Shown here piece after piece: positions 36,391 to 45,183 of a stretch of DNA of 45,269 bases; position 1 is the stretch's first letter; each line of letters begins with the position of its first letter. The position numbers were made by a program, and so were the translations under genes. The notes beneath the pieces are model-generated. The model was not told the DNA's origin. It worked only from the letters and a program-made list of their open reading frames with translations, and did no database searches. The DNA comes from Thermovibrio sp. (GTDB lineage: Bacteria; Aquificota; Aquificia; Desulfurobacteriales; Desulfurobacteriaceae). The stretch is from NCBI GenBank assembly GCA_015488335.1, contig WFNZ01000001.1:1-45269 (forward strand), given 5' to 3'.

Positions 36391-37281
36391 GTGGAGAGAG
36401 AGATTTATCACCCTCCTGTTCTGCTGAAAGAAGCTATCCATTATCTCAACGCCAAAAAGGGTGTAACTTTTGTAGATGCAACCCTTGGCGGCGGAGGGCA
36501 CACAGAAGCCATACTGAAAGCCAACCCTGAAAATAGAGTGATTGCCATAGACAGAGACGAAGAGGCCATAGAGAGAGCTCTCAAAAGACTTGAGCCTTAC
36601 GGAGACAGAATTGCCGTCTACCACGCGAACTTCTCTCAGATAGATAGAGTTTTAGAAACTGAAGGTGTTTCAGAGGTTGACGGAGTTCTCTTTGACCTTG
36701 GAGTCTCCCATTTTCACCTTAGAGGAGAGAGAGGTTTTACAGTCTGGCAGGAGCAACCTTTAGATATGAGAATGGACAGGAGCCAGAGGTTAACTGCAAG
36801 AGAGGTTGTTAACGAACTTCCAGAGAGAAAGCTTGCAGAGATAATATTTAAGTACGGAGAGGAGCGGTTTGCAAGGAAAATCGCCCGTGAAGTAGTTAGA
36901 AGACGGAAAGTTAAGCCGATAGAGACGACAACAGAGCTTGCAAAAATCGTTGAAGAGGTAATTCCCAAAAAACTCTGGGCTGGGAGGAAAAAACATCCTG
37001 CTATAAAAACTTTTCAGGCTATAAGGATTTACGTTAATAAAGAATTTGAGGAAATAGAAACTGCCATTCCTAAAGCCGCACATCTTCTAAAAGGCAGCGG
37101 CAGGTTGGTTGTAATAACATTCCACTCTTTAGAGGATAGACTCGTCAAAAACCTTTTTAAAAAACTTGAACCAGAGGGCTTTAAAATCGTAACCAAAAAA
37201 CCTGTTGAACCAACCAAAGAAGAAATCTCCCACAACCCCGCCGCCCGCAGCGCCAAATTACGGGTTCTTAAGCGACTTTAA
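36391..37281 (+). CDS. rsmH: 16S rRNA m4C1402 methyltransferase RsmH
   Basis: 296 residues from the GTG at 36391, with GGGAG at five bases; a GTG at 36376 would sit inside the enhancer palindrome. HPPVLLKEAIHYL, DATLGGGGHTEAIL (SAM loop), AIDRDEEAIERA, LFDLGVSHFHL, and the late TFHSLEDRLVKNLF and HNPAARSAKLRVL are the RsmH (MraW) signature. It methylates N4 of C1402 in 16S rRNA. It normally starts the dcw cell-wall cluster, but here stands alone facing the thrB run, with no ftsL or ftsI following. Confidence 0.96.
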   Translation: MEREIYHPPVLLKEAIHYLNAKKGVTFVDATLGGGGHTEAILKANPENRVIAIDRDEEAIERALKRLEPYGDRIAVYHANFSQIDRVLETEGVSEVDGVLFDLGVSHFHLRGERGFTVWQEQPLDMRMDRSQRLTAREVVNELPERKLAEIIFKYGEERFARKIAREVVRRRKVKPIETTTELAKIVEEVIPKKLWAGRKKHPAIKTFQAIRIYVNKEFEEIETAIPKAAHLLKGSGRLVVITFHSLEDRLVKNLFKKLEPEGFKIVTKKPVEPTKEEISHNPAARSAKLRVLKRL

Positions 37282-37337
37282 CAATTAAGTAATCTTGGAA
37301 AAGTTAATTCCTTTTAGAGTTTTTGTGTTGTATCTAT

Positions 37338-37439
37338 TTAAGTTTCTTCTTTTACAACTTTAAAGATTGAGAACAGGAAAAACAGGAATGCCAGAAATAT
37401 GGCTCCAATTACTAAGGCAACTATGACGGTTTCAATCAT
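37338..37439 (-). CDS. Tiny single-helix membrane protein (33 residues)
   Basis: MIETVIVALVIGAIFLAFLF followed by FLFSIFKVVKEET: one membrane helix with a short charged tail. The ATG overlaps the stop of the upstream 77-residue gene by eight bases (ATGATTGA), which supports coupled translation. The composition is clearly that of a membrane peptide rather than chance. No family recognised. Confidence 0.5.
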   Translation of the reverse strand: MIETVIVALVIGAIFLAFLFFLFSIFKVVKEET

Positions 37440-37665
37440 CTATTAACTCCGCTAAGAGTTTCTTGATTTTTAAGATAATCCAGCCTGAAATAACCAACAA
37501 GGCAACTTCTAATACCCCGCCAAGGGTTAGCAGAATTAAGGAAATTCCACTCGTAGGCTTAAACAGGAGACTGATTGTTCCGCCACCTATTCCAAAAGAG
37601 AAAGCTGATACGATTTTCAGCAAATCTTTGTAGAAGGCTATTTCTTCTTTAATTTTTTCCTGCAC
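37432..37665 (-). CDS. Small two-helix membrane protein (77 residues)
   Basis: I start it at the GTG at 37665 (AGAGGA before it), 13 bases after the thrB stop; an ATG at 37713 lies inside thrB and has no ribosome site. The N-terminal amphipathic stretch QEKIKEEIAFYKDLLKIVSA precedes two hydrophobic helices (FSFGIGGGTISLLF, SLILLTLGGVLEVALLVISG) and a basic-acidic tail (LKIKKLLAELIDD). Together with the 33-residue gene it forms a coupled pair of tiny membrane proteins after thrB. Function unknown. Confidence 0.55.
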   Translation of the reverse strand: MQEKIKEEIAFYKDLLKIVSAFSFGIGGGTISLLFKPTSGISLILLTLGGVLEVALLVISGWIILKIKKLLAELIDD

Positions 37666-37678
37666 TATTCCTCTTTGT

Positions 37679-38575
37679 TTAGGTTTCTGAGATTTTAGCG
37701 CCGGTTTTGTCAACGTCCAAGACTAAGTAGCGGGATTCTATGCCTAAGGCGTCAAAGACGTTGCACATTGCTTTGCCGATGTCGTCAAAGTTTTTGTCGG
37801 CGAGAGCTCCGATACAGCTTCCGGCTCCTGAGAGGTAGACGGCGTAGGCTCCGGCCTTGTAGCCTTCTGAGAGGATTTCCCAGAAGGAGGGAATCAGGTC
37901 GCACCGGTAGGGCTGGTGGATTCTGTCTTTCACGGCCTCTTTGAGGAGCTGGTAGTCTCTCTTCTGGAGAGCTCCCAAAAGCAGCGCAACCCTCTGGATG
38001 TTGAAGATGACATCTTCCCTGCTGTAGCTGTCTGGCAGAACGGAACGGGACTCCTCTGTTGAGAGGAAGAGCTCGGGGACAACTATCACAACTTTCAGGT
38101 CTTCAGGCCAGTCAAGTTTTACGTATGAGAGGTCTCCGTTTGTTGCTGCAACTACAAAGCCTCCGGTGTAGGCAGGGAGAACGTTGTCTGGATGTGGCTC
38201 AAATTTGAAGGCTATGTCTATAACCTCTGGGAGTGAGAGCTCTTTACCGGAGATCTTCTCAGCCGCAAGTATTCCCCCAACGATTGCAGTTGCGGAGCTC
38301 CCAAGCCCCCTTCCCAAGGGTATTCTGTTTACAAGTTTTACCTTTATAGGCTGGTTTAATCCCAGGTATTCCATAGAACTTCTATAGGCTCTTAAAAAGA
38401 GGTTTTTCTCGTCTTTGGGGAGCTCCTCAGTCCCCTCTCCCTCTATCTCAACTTCGTAATTTTCAGACGGTTCAACGTAGAACTCGTTGTAGAGGGTTAG
38501 TGCAAGGCCTAAGGCATCAAATCCGGGACCTAAGTTGCTGGTTGAGGCGGGAACGGAGACCTTAAACTTCATCAT
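37679..38575 (-). CDS. thrB: Homoserine kinase
   Basis: 298 residues. KVSVPASTSNLGPGFDALGLAL at the N-terminus and PLGRGLGSSATAIVGG at residues 90-105 are the GHMP-kinase homoserine signature, and the C-terminal YLSGAGSCIGALAD is motif 3. It phosphorylates homoserine for threonine synthesis. Two Met codons in tandem open the gene; the first overlaps the rarA end by 14 bases. thrC is not adjacent. Confidence 0.95.
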   Translation of the reverse strand: MMKFKVSVPASTSNLGPGFDALGLALTLYNEFYVEPSENYEVEIEGEGTEELPKDEKNLFLRAYRSSMEYLGLNQPIKVKLVNRIPLGRGLGSSATAIVGGILAAEKISGKELSLPEVIDIAFKFEPHPDNVLPAYTGGFVVAATNGDLSYVKLDWPEDLKVVIVVPELFLSTEESRSVLPDSYSREDVIFNIQRVALLLGALQKRDYQLLKEAVKDRIHQPYRCDLIPSFWEILSEGYKAGAYAVYLSGAGSCIGALADKNFDDIGKAMCNVFDALGIESRYLVLDVDKTGAKISET

Positions 38576-39839
38576 CTACCTCTTTTTCTTTAGTCGGCTC
38601 AATTTTATCAGTTTCTCCCCTCATCCACTTAAGCCAGTTTTCTAAAGTTTTCTCAAATCCAACTCCTTTTGGTCTGTAGTATTTCCTTTTATCTTTCAGG
38701 TATTCCTGCTTTACCCAGCTCCTTTCGTAGTTGTGTGGATACCTGTATCCCCTGTTCCTCTTTCCAGCCTTAAGATGTTGCGGAACTTCAGGCTGGAATC
38801 CTTCTCTTACATCTTTTTGTGCCTCTTTAAGGGCTCTGTAAACGGCGTTTGACTTTAAGGAGCTTGAGAGGTAGATAACTGCGTGTGCAAGGTTTATTGC
38901 AGCTTCGGGCATCCCAACGTTAGTAACGGCGTTAAGGGCTGCGTTTGCAATTAAGAGTGCCTCCGGGTTTGCGTTTCCAATATCTTCAGAGGCGAATATC
39001 ACGAGGCGCCTTGCTATGAACTTAGGGTCTTCTCCCGCCTCTAAGAGCCTTACTGCGTAGTGGAGAGCTCCGTCAGGGTCGCTCCCCCTCATAGACTTGA
39101 TGAGGGCTGAGATGAGGTCAAACCGTTCGTCTTCGCTCATTGAGAAGTTTATCTCTCCAACAACTTCCTGGGCAAGGGCTAAGTTTGGCTCTTTTCCACC
39201 GGTTAACGTGTGGAGCTCCTCTAAAAAATTTAAGAACTTCCTTCCGTCTCCGGCAGAGGCGTTTATTAATAGGTTTAATACCTCTTCTGGAACTTTAAAA
39301 CCGGGAAGCCCCTCTCTTTTTGCTGTTGCCAGATTGTAGAGTTTCAAGAGGTCTGCCTTTTGTAGCGGTTTAAACCTGTAGATTTTCACCCTTGACCTTA
39401 AGGCAGGCGTGAGGCTGAAGTATGGGTTCTCGGTTGTTGCTCCAATGAGTATTACGTTCCCCTCTTCTGTATCTGGGAGGAGTGCATCCTGCTGGGCTTT
39501 GTTGAACCTGTGGATTTCATCTATGAAAAGGATCGTTTTTCTCCCTAACTTCCTGTTCTCTCTGCCCTTTTCAAGAACCTTTCTAACGTCTGAAACTGTT
39601 GATGTAACGGCGTTAAGCTCGTAAAAGTCTGCCTTCAGCTTTCTGCTTATTAGATGGGCAAGTGCCGTTTTCCCCGTTCCCGGGGGGCCGAAGAAGATGA
39701 GGGAGTGAATTTGGCCTTTCTCAATCAGTTTCTTTAAGGGTTTTCCCTCTCCAATTATGTGCTCCTGGCCTATGAACTCTGAAAAGTCTTCCGGCCTCAT
39801 CCTTGCAGGGAGAGGCTTCTTCCCTTCAAAGAGCTCCAA
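38562..39839 (-). CDS. rarA: AAA+ ATPase RarA (MgsA)
   Basis: 425 residues from a TTG. RMRPEDFSEFIGQEHIIGEG, Walker A FFGPPGTGKTALAH, Walker B TILFIDEIHRFNKAQQD, sensor 1 LIGATTENPYFSL and the tetramerisation domain GSDPDGALHYAVRLLEAGED, ASEDIGNANPEAL identify RarA/MgsA/WRNIP1. It acts at stalled replication forks. It lies three bases after the BI-1 gene and overlaps thrB. Length is normal, with a charged C-terminal tail (IEPTKEKEVDDEV). Confidence 0.95.
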   Translation of the reverse strand: MELFEGKKPLPARMRPEDFSEFIGQEHIIGEGKPLKKLIEKGQIHSLIFFGPPGTGKTALAHLISRKLKADFYELNAVTSTVSDVRKVLEKGRENRKLGRKTILFIDEIHRFNKAQQDALLPDTEEGNVILIGATTENPYFSLTPALRSRVKIYRFKPLQKADLLKLYNLATAKREGLPGFKVPEEVLNLLINASAGDGRKFLNFLEELHTLTGGKEPNLALAQEVVGEINFSMSEDERFDLISALIKSMRGSDPDGALHYAVRLLEAGEDPKFIARRLVIFASEDIGNANPEALLIANAALNAVTNVGMPEAAINLAHAVIYLSSSLKSNAVYRALKEAQKDVREGFQPEVPQHLKAGKRNRGYRYPHNYERSWVKQEYLKDKRKYYRPKGVGFEKTLENWLKWMRGETDKIEPTKEKEVDDEV

Positions 39840-39842
39840 CTA

Positions 39843-40520
39843 CTACCTCTCTTCTTTCAGTGCAACTAATAGGTTGAAGAGAGACCAGAAGAGGTTGATG
39901 ATGTCTAAAAAGAGTGCAATGGCTATTTCAACAGGGTTTCCTTTTTCGTTTACAAGGCGGGAGGTGTCGTAGAGGATGTAGCCTGAGAAGACGAGAGCTC
40001 CCATTCCAGACATTACAACGTTCATCAGTGAGTTGTGCCAGAATAGGCCTACAACAGCCATGATTACAACTAAAACAAGTCCTGTAAAGAGGAAGCCTCC
40101 TAAGAAGCCAAAATCCTTCTTTGTAATCAGAACGAATAGGCTGAGAGCTCCCGTAACTACCCCGGTTATGATTGCTGTCTCTTTAAAGATTTCAAGGAGA
40201 AACGGAGACTGGAAGATTACTGCCACTGCCGGAGCGTCAAAAAAGCCCACTGTAAACGTGAAGAGTGTAAAGAAAATATAGCCCAGAATGTTCCTCTGAA
40301 AGATGAGGGCTAAGAACATTGTTCCTATAGTTGCAACTAAGGAGAGTATCAGGTATCCCCACTTTCCTAAATGGGCAAACATAGGGAGGAACTGAAAACC
40401 GACTCCAGTTCCTAAAGCCATTGTTATGAAGCCGACAGTTAAGAGCAGGTAAGTTTTTCCAAGAATTGAGGCTCTGTTCTCTTCAGGGTAGGTTATTACT
40501 GAAGTTCTCCTTTCTTCCAT
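39843..40520 (-). CDS. Bax inhibitor-1/YccA family membrane protein
   Basis: 225 residues from the ATG at 40520, one base overlapping the rsmG stop (TGATG); a GTG three bases earlier is also possible. Seven membrane helices. GKTYLLLTVGFITMALGTGV and the late YILYDTSRLVNEKGNPVEIA, ALFLDIINLFWSLFNLL are hallmarks of the BI-1 (YbhL/YccA, UPF0005) family, with the conserved Asp residues of the pH-sensitive calcium-leak channel. Bacterial roles are poorly defined; YccA interacts with FtsH in E. coli. Confidence 0.92.
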   Translation of the reverse strand: MEERRTSVITYPEENRASILGKTYLLLTVGFITMALGTGVGFQFLPMFAHLGKWGYLILSLVATIGTMFLALIFQRNILGYIFFTLFTFTVGFFDAPAVAVIFQSPFLLEIFKETAIITGVVTGALSLFVLITKKDFGFLGGFLFTGLVLVVIMAVVGLFWHNSLMNVVMSGMGALVFSGYILYDTSRLVNEKGNPVEIAIALFLDIINLFWSLFNLLVALKEER

Positions 40521-41140
40521 CACTCCTCCTTTTCAATAAATAAAAAGTGGCGCTTGAAGTTTACGCCCTTGGGTTCTAATTCAATTTCCTTGACTCTGTA
40601 GCCGGGAATTTCTCCCTTAAAAGGTTCTTTTCCCCTGTAGATGCAGAGAAGAGCTCCTTTACTTAACAGATGCTCTGTTATCTCAACTGCGCTTTCAGGG
40701 TCTTCAACTGCCCTCATTGTCAGAATGTCAAAATCTCCGCTAACTTGCTCAATTCTTGAACACTGAACAGAAACATTTTTTAGTTTTAGCTGCCTTTTGA
40801 CCTCTTCTAAAAATACACACCTTTTCTTCCTCGGCTCAACCAGTGTGAAAACGGAGCTCTTTACGGCAATGGCAAGTGGAATACCGGGAAAGCCTGCTCC
40901 TGAACCGACGTCGCAGAAAGACTTTTCATTTACCTCTATTCCAGCCTTTTTAAAGGCCAGAAGGCCTAAGAGAGAGTCAAAGAAGTGTTTTTCCTCTATT
41001 TCCCTATCTGTTAAAAGGGACGTGAGGTTTATCCGCTTTCCCCACTTTTTAAGGAGCTCCCTGTAAACTTCAAACTTTTTAAGCTCTTCCTCTGTCAGCT
41101 CTATTCCGTTGAGATGGCAGAGCTCCCTTAACCTCTCCAT
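40520..41140 (-). CDS. rsmG: 16S rRNA m7G527 methyltransferase RsmG
   Basis: 206 residues from the ATG at 41140, which shares one base with the mnmG stop and has AAAGGAG at eight bases; an earlier in-frame start inside mnmG is less likely. WGKRINLTSLLTDREIEEKH, then DVGSGAGFPGIPLAIA (SAM loop), FTLVEPRKKRCVFLEEVKRQ and LTMRAVEDPE are the RsmG (GidB) signature. It methylates N7 of G527. The mnmG-rsmG order is the conserved gidAB pair. Confidence 0.95.
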   Translation of the reverse strand: MERLRELCHLNGIELTEEELKKFEVYRELLKKWGKRINLTSLLTDREIEEKHFFDSLLGLLAFKKAGIEVNEKSFCDVGSGAGFPGIPLAIAVKSSVFTLVEPRKKRCVFLEEVKRQLKLKNVSVQCSRIEQVSGDFDILTMRAVEDPESAVEITEHLLSKGALLCIYRGKEPFKGEIPGYRVKEIELEPKGVNFKRHFLFIEKEE

Positions 41141-43047
41141 CAGGCTTTCTCCTTTCGGAGCTCTCCCCTCTTCCACTTCTCAATGTAAACGGCCAAAATA
41201 GGAATTGACGCAGGCCTTATCCCCTCAAGTCTTGCAGCCTGACCCAAGGTTAACGGCTTCATTTCCTTTAGTTTCTGCCTCTCCTCAACAGAGATTGGAA
41301 CAATGTCGTAGTCAAAATCTTCTGGAATTTTTATGTTCTCAAGCTTTCTGAACCTTTTAACCTCTTCTAACTGCCTCTTTATGTACCCCTCGTACTTAAC
41401 CTCTATCTCAACCTCTTCCAATATCTCCTCAAGGAGTTTTCTATCTTCAATTGTTAGCTCAAGTGGAATGAGAGGGAGAATGTCCTCTAACTTAACTTCA
41501 GGCCTCTTTAAGAGCTCGTAGGCGCTTTTACTCTCTTTCAGCGGAGTGGAACCTTCCTTCTCTAAAATCGGGTTTACAATTTCAGGCTTCAGCTTTACCT
41601 CTTTCAGCTTCTCTATGAAAATCTTTACGGTTTCATACTTTCTCTTAACCCTCTCATACTGTTCCCTTGTTAAAAGGCCGAATTTGTAGCCGTACTTTGC
41701 AAGCCTGTAGTCGGCGTTGTCGTACCTTAAGAGAAGCCTGTACTCAGCCCTTGATGTAAAGAGCCTGTAGGGTTCACGAACCCCTTTATTTACGAGGTCG
41801 TCTATCATTACGCCTATGTAAGCCTCATCCCTTCCAAGAACAAACCTTTCGTCTTTTCCGAGGGCGTGGAGGGCTGCGTTAATTCCTGCAACTATTCCTT
41901 GGCCTGCAGCCTCCTCATACCCCGTTGTTCCGTTTATCTGGCCTGCGTTAAAGAGGCCTTTTATGGTTTTTGTTTCAAGGGTTGGGTAGAGGTGCCTCGG
42001 GTCTATAAAGTCATACTCTATGGCGTAGGCCGGCCTTACTATTTCTGCGTTCTCAAGGCCTGGAATTGACCTTATTATTGCCACCTGAACGTCGTAGGGA
42101 AGGCTTGTTGAAGTTCCGTTGGGGTAGAACTCTATCGTGTCTCTCCCTTCCGGCTCAACAAATACGTGGTGCCTTTCTCTTTCTGGGAACTTTACTATTT
42201 TGTCCTCAATTGACGGGCAGTAGCGGACTCCAACTCCGCTTATGAGCTTGCACTCTCCGTACATGGGAGACCTGTGGAGGTTCTCCCTTATTATCCTGTG
42301 GGTTTCAGGTGTTGTGTAGGTAAGCCAGCAGGGTATCTGCTCTATCTCTTTTGGCTCTGTCCAGTATGAGAAAAACGGGGGAGGTTCGTCTCCGTCCTGC
42401 CTCTCCATCTTGGAAAAGTCTATTGTTCTTCCGTCAATCCTTGTGGGAGTTCCCGTTTTAAGTCTTCCCACTCTGAAGCCGTGTCTCTCGTAAAAAGATG
42501 AGAGTTTATTTGCGGCCGGTTCCCACATCCTTCCACCTTCAAACTCCTGAAAGCCGATGAAGATTTTTCCCCTTAAGAAGGTTCCGGCAGTTACTACAAC
42601 GGCCTTTGCTCCGTAGCGGGCTCCAAGGTGGGTGATTACCCCTTTAACTTTTCCGTCTTCAACAACTATGTCGTCAACTATCTGCTGGATCACCTGAAGG
42701 TTGTCTGTATTCTCAATCACCTGCCTCATTCTCTTCCTGTAGGCCTCTTTGTCGGCCTGAGCCCTTGGAGACCTTACAGCAGGTCCTTTTTTTCTGTTTA
42801 AAATCCTGAACTGAATTCCCGTCTCGTCTATGTTCTTTGCCATCTCCCCGCCTAAGGCGTCTATCTCGCGAACTACTGTTCCCTTTGCTACGCCGCCTAT
42901 AGCGGGGTTGCAGGACATCTCGGCGATTCTGTCAACGTTCACCGTGAAAACGGCAGTTCTGCACCCCATCCTTGCAGCGGCCAGTGCCGCCTCACACCCT
43001 GCGTGGCCTGCTCCCACAACTATTACGTCAAATACTTCGTCCCACAT
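41140..43047 (-). CDS. mnmG: tRNA uridine-5-carboxymethylaminomethyl modification enzyme MnmG
   Basis: 635 residues. FDVIVVGAGHAGCEAALAAA (FAD site), MSCNPAIGGVAKGTVVREID, RAQADKEAYRKRM, GLFNAGQINGTTGYEEAAGQ and the C-terminal helical domain (VEERQKLKEMKPLTLGQAAR) are all typical of MnmG (GidA) rather than the shorter TrmFO. With MnmE it adds the cmnm5 group at U34 of several tRNAs. It begins nine bases after the SAM-hydrolase-like gene. Confidence 0.97.
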   Translation of the reverse strand: MWDEVFDVIVVGAGHAGCEAALAAARMGCRTAVFTVNVDRIAEMSCNPAIGGVAKGTVVREIDALGGEMAKNIDETGIQFRILNRKKGPAVRSPRAQADKEAYRKRMRQVIENTDNLQVIQQIVDDIVVEDGKVKGVITHLGARYGAKAVVVTAGTFLRGKIFIGFQEFEGGRMWEPAANKLSSFYERHGFRVGRLKTGTPTRIDGRTIDFSKMERQDGDEPPPFFSYWTEPKEIEQIPCWLTYTTPETHRIIRENLHRSPMYGECKLISGVGVRYCPSIEDKIVKFPERERHHVFVEPEGRDTIEFYPNGTSTSLPYDVQVAIIRSIPGLENAEIVRPAYAIEYDFIDPRHLYPTLETKTIKGLFNAGQINGTTGYEEAAGQGIVAGINAALHALGKDERFVLGRDEAYIGVMIDDLVNKGVREPYRLFTSRAEYRLLLRYDNADYRLAKYGYKFGLLTREQYERVKRKYETVKIFIEKLKEVKLKPEIVNPILEKEGSTPLKESKSAYELLKRPEVKLEDILPLIPLELTIEDRKLLEEILEEVEIEVKYEGYIKRQLEEVKRFRKLENIKIPEDFDYDIVPISVEERQKLKEMKPLTLGQAARLEGIRPASIPILAVYIEKWKRGELRKEKA

Positions 43048-43056
43048 GTTTCACCA

Positions 43057-43830
43057 TCAGTAGTAGAGTTTTACCTTTGTTCCCCTTGTAGCCTTTAAAA
43101 GTTTGGCGGCGTTTGACATGTAGGCAACTATCTGAACGTGGTTTTCCGGATTGAGGGAAATGAAGAGCTCTCCCCTTTTAACTCCCGAGAAGCTCTCCTG
43201 AGACTTTGTAATTTTCACTCCATTTATCTCTGTAGCTTTTGGAAGGCCCATATCTCCCGTTGCGTTCAGTATCAAGTTTCCAAAGTAGTCAACGTCTAAA
43301 ACGATTGCTTCATAAATGTTGTTTCCTATAGGTTGAGGTTCTGGTAGTTTAAACCTTTTGAGCTGTTTTAAATCCATCTCTTCACCTAAGTGGGATGCCG
43401 TTTGAAGACGGGAGAGCTCCGCCGCAATCGGAACCAGCTGGTCTCTGCTTCTGAAGTTTCCAGCCCTTCTCCTGTTTACAAAGTAGTGTTCTGCCGTTAT
43501 TCTGTGGACGGCCTCCGGTGGTTCCTCTTCAAACATAAGGCTTCCTATTCCGTTGTTTGGGCAGACCAGAAAGTAATTTTCGGTTGTAACTATTACAGCA
43601 TCTGCAGAAGGGTCTGGATCAACTAAGCACAGGAAGATTGTCCCTGTGGGAAAGTACCTGAAAGACCACTTGAGTTTCAGGGCTCCGTCTACTACGTCAA
43701 AAGGTTTTACAAAGTGGGTAATGTCTATCACTTTTGCTTCTGGGGCTACGTCGTAAATAATTCCATGAACTGTTCCTACGTAGTGGTCTTTAAGGCCGAA
43801 ATCCGAGATTATGGCTATTGCACTGTTCAT
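43057..43830 (-). CDS. SAM hydroxide adenosyltransferase-like protein (DUF62) with altered active site
   Basis: 257 residues. SAIAIISDFGLKDHYVGTVH and IDITHFVKPFDV give the DUF62 N-terminal domain, VCPNNGIGSLMFEE its central motif, and AIVLDVDYFGNLILNATGD the C-terminal barrel. In active members the stretch VDPGVGT.RR gives an Arg and TFHGRD a His, both needed for water activation. Here they read VDPDPSADAV and NFRSRD, so both appear changed, although the leading Asp remains. Activity may be lost or altered. The ATG overlaps the DUF374 stop by four bases. Confidence 0.8.
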   Translation of the reverse strand: MNSAIAIISDFGLKDHYVGTVHGIIYDVAPEAKVIDITHFVKPFDVVDGALKLKWSFRYFPTGTIFLCLVDPDPSADAVIVTTENYFLVCPNNGIGSLMFEEEPPEAVHRITAEHYFVNRRRAGNFRSRDQLVPIAAELSRLQTASHLGEEMDLKQLKRFKLPEPQPIGNNIYEAIVLDVDYFGNLILNATGDMGLPKATEINGVKITKSQESFSGVKRGELFISLNPENHVQIVAYMSNAAKLLKATRGTKVKLYY

Positions 43831-44444
43831 CTTTTCCCCCTGTCGGCTTCTTCTGTAAGCTCTTTCAATTTTAATTCAATCTCCTTTCTCAGTTCTTCCT
43901 CGCTTTTAAAGTTTTCAGGATTTACAGGTTCTCCTAAAATGACTCTACACTTTGAAAATGGGTAAGGTATGAGGAACCTATCCCAAGAGTTGAGGTTGAA
44001 CTTCCGGTTAGCCGAAAAGGTTAAAGGGTAAACCGGAACGCCAGTTTTTATAGCAAGCTTTGCAACTCCGGGCTTTGCTACTTCCCTTGGTCCTTTGGGT
44101 CCGTCTGGAGTTATTGCTACGGTGTAGCCCTCTTCTATCAGTTTAACCATCTCTTTAAAAGCCCTTTCTCCACCTTTTCCCTTTCCCGCCGAGCCCCTTA
44201 CGGTTTTAAATCCCATCTTTTCAACAATTTGGGCTATCAGTTCACCGTCTCTGTGTCTGCTTATAAGAATGGCCACTTTTTCAGCGTACTCTTTGAGGGC
44301 AAAGGGTAAGAGGAACATCCTTCCGTGCCAGAATGCTACTATTGACGGGAACTTAGGAGCAGATAGGAATTCTACCTCTACCTTCAGGGTTTTTACCCAG
44401 AGGGAGCTTAAGGCGTAAATGAGTTCAGGTTTACTTAACCTCAA
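43827..44444 (-). CDS. DUF374 lysophospholipid acyltransferase-like protein
   Basis: 205 residues from a TTG overlapping the TonB-like gene by 14 bases. The DUF374 signature is clear: IVAFWHGRMFLLPFAL with the catalytic His, ILISRHRDGELIAQIVEKMG, TVRGSAGKGKGGERAFKEM and VAITPDGPKGPREVAKPG. The family is in the LPLAT superfamily with LpxL-type enzymes, so acylation of a cell-envelope lipid is likely. The substrate is unknown. It joins an envelope-related gene (TonB-like) upstream. Confidence 0.85.
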   Translation of the reverse strand: MRLSKPELIYALSSLWVKTLKVEVEFLSAPKFPSIVAFWHGRMFLLPFALKEYAEKVAILISRHRDGELIAQIVEKMGFKTVRGSAGKGKGGERAFKEMVKLIEEGYTVAITPDGPKGPREVAKPGVAKLAIKTGVPVYPLTFSANRKFNLNSWDRFLIPYPFSKCRVILGEPVNPENFKSEEELRKEIELKLKELTEEADRGKR

Positions 44445-45183
44445 ACTTCACCTTCAACCTAACCTTTTTCTCCTTTACCCCTTTCGGGAAAGGGCCAAAT
44501 GACTTTACAGAATATATGGCGGAAATTGCCGACCGGTTGAAGGTGATGTCGGGAGAGAGCTTTTCTACTGTTAACTCGTCTATTGAGCCGTCGTTTTTTA
44601 ACGTTATCACAACAACGGCTCTCCTTTTCTTAGGAGCGTTTGAGTAGTAGGGTATTTTCCAGTTCTTCATTATTATGTCTCTGACCTTTATCAGGTAGGG
44701 AACCAATTTAGACCTTGAGATGGAAGGTAGCCCTTTTCCTTTTCTGTCTGGAAGGTCAACTGAGAGTTCTATATTTCTTGGGCCTCTACCTGTTTTCAGG
44801 TTTCTTACAAGTTTTGATGGAGAGAGGCCTGCTCCTCTGTTTTCCGACTTTCTGCCGATGCCCCTCTCTTTTGGGCTGCTGATGGGAGCTCCTCCTCCAC
44901 CCCACCTCCTGACGGAGCGGTTTCCACCGGTGACGGAGTTCTGGGTTCTGGGAGCTCCGCTCTTCAACTTCCCCTTTACCGGCTTAACTCCTATAAGGTT
45001 TGACTCAACCTCTGTGTCAAAAGAGATAGGAACAACGTTTACAACCTCGTAGGTTTTTCCGGAGAGGACGTTATTAATGGAGATGGCAATCAGAATCGCA
45101 ACGTGTATTGAAAGTGAAACTAAGAAAGAGAAAAGGTCTAACTTTTTTGAATTTTCCAACTCCCAAACCTTCTTCTTATTCAT
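44431..45183 (-). CDS. TonB/TolA-like energy-transducing protein
   Basis: 250 residues. One membrane helix near residues 17-40 (LFSFLVSLSIHVAILIAISI) with the SxxxH pattern typical of TonB anchors, a Gly/Ser/Arg-rich linker (residues 60-150) and a C-terminal TonB-like domain: YLIKVRDIIMKNWKIPYYSN, then AVVVITLKNDGSIDELTVEK, SAISAIYSV, FPKGVKEKKVRLKVKFEV. ExbB/ExbD are not in the window. The ATG directly follows the CCA of tRNA-Gly, leaving no leader with a Shine-Dalgarno. Confidence 0.85.
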   Translation of the reverse strand: MNKKKVWELENSKKLDLFSFLVSLSIHVAILIAISINNVLSGKTYEVVNVVPISFDTEVESNLIGVKPVKGKLKSGAPRTQNSVTGGNRSVRRWGGGGAPISSPKERGIGRKSENRGAGLSPSKLVRNLKTGRGPRNIELSVDLPDRKGKGLPSISRSKLVPYLIKVRDIIMKNWKIPYYSNAPKKRRAVVVITLKNDGSIDELTVEKLSPDITFNRSAISAIYSVKSFGPFPKGVKEKKVRLKVKFEVK

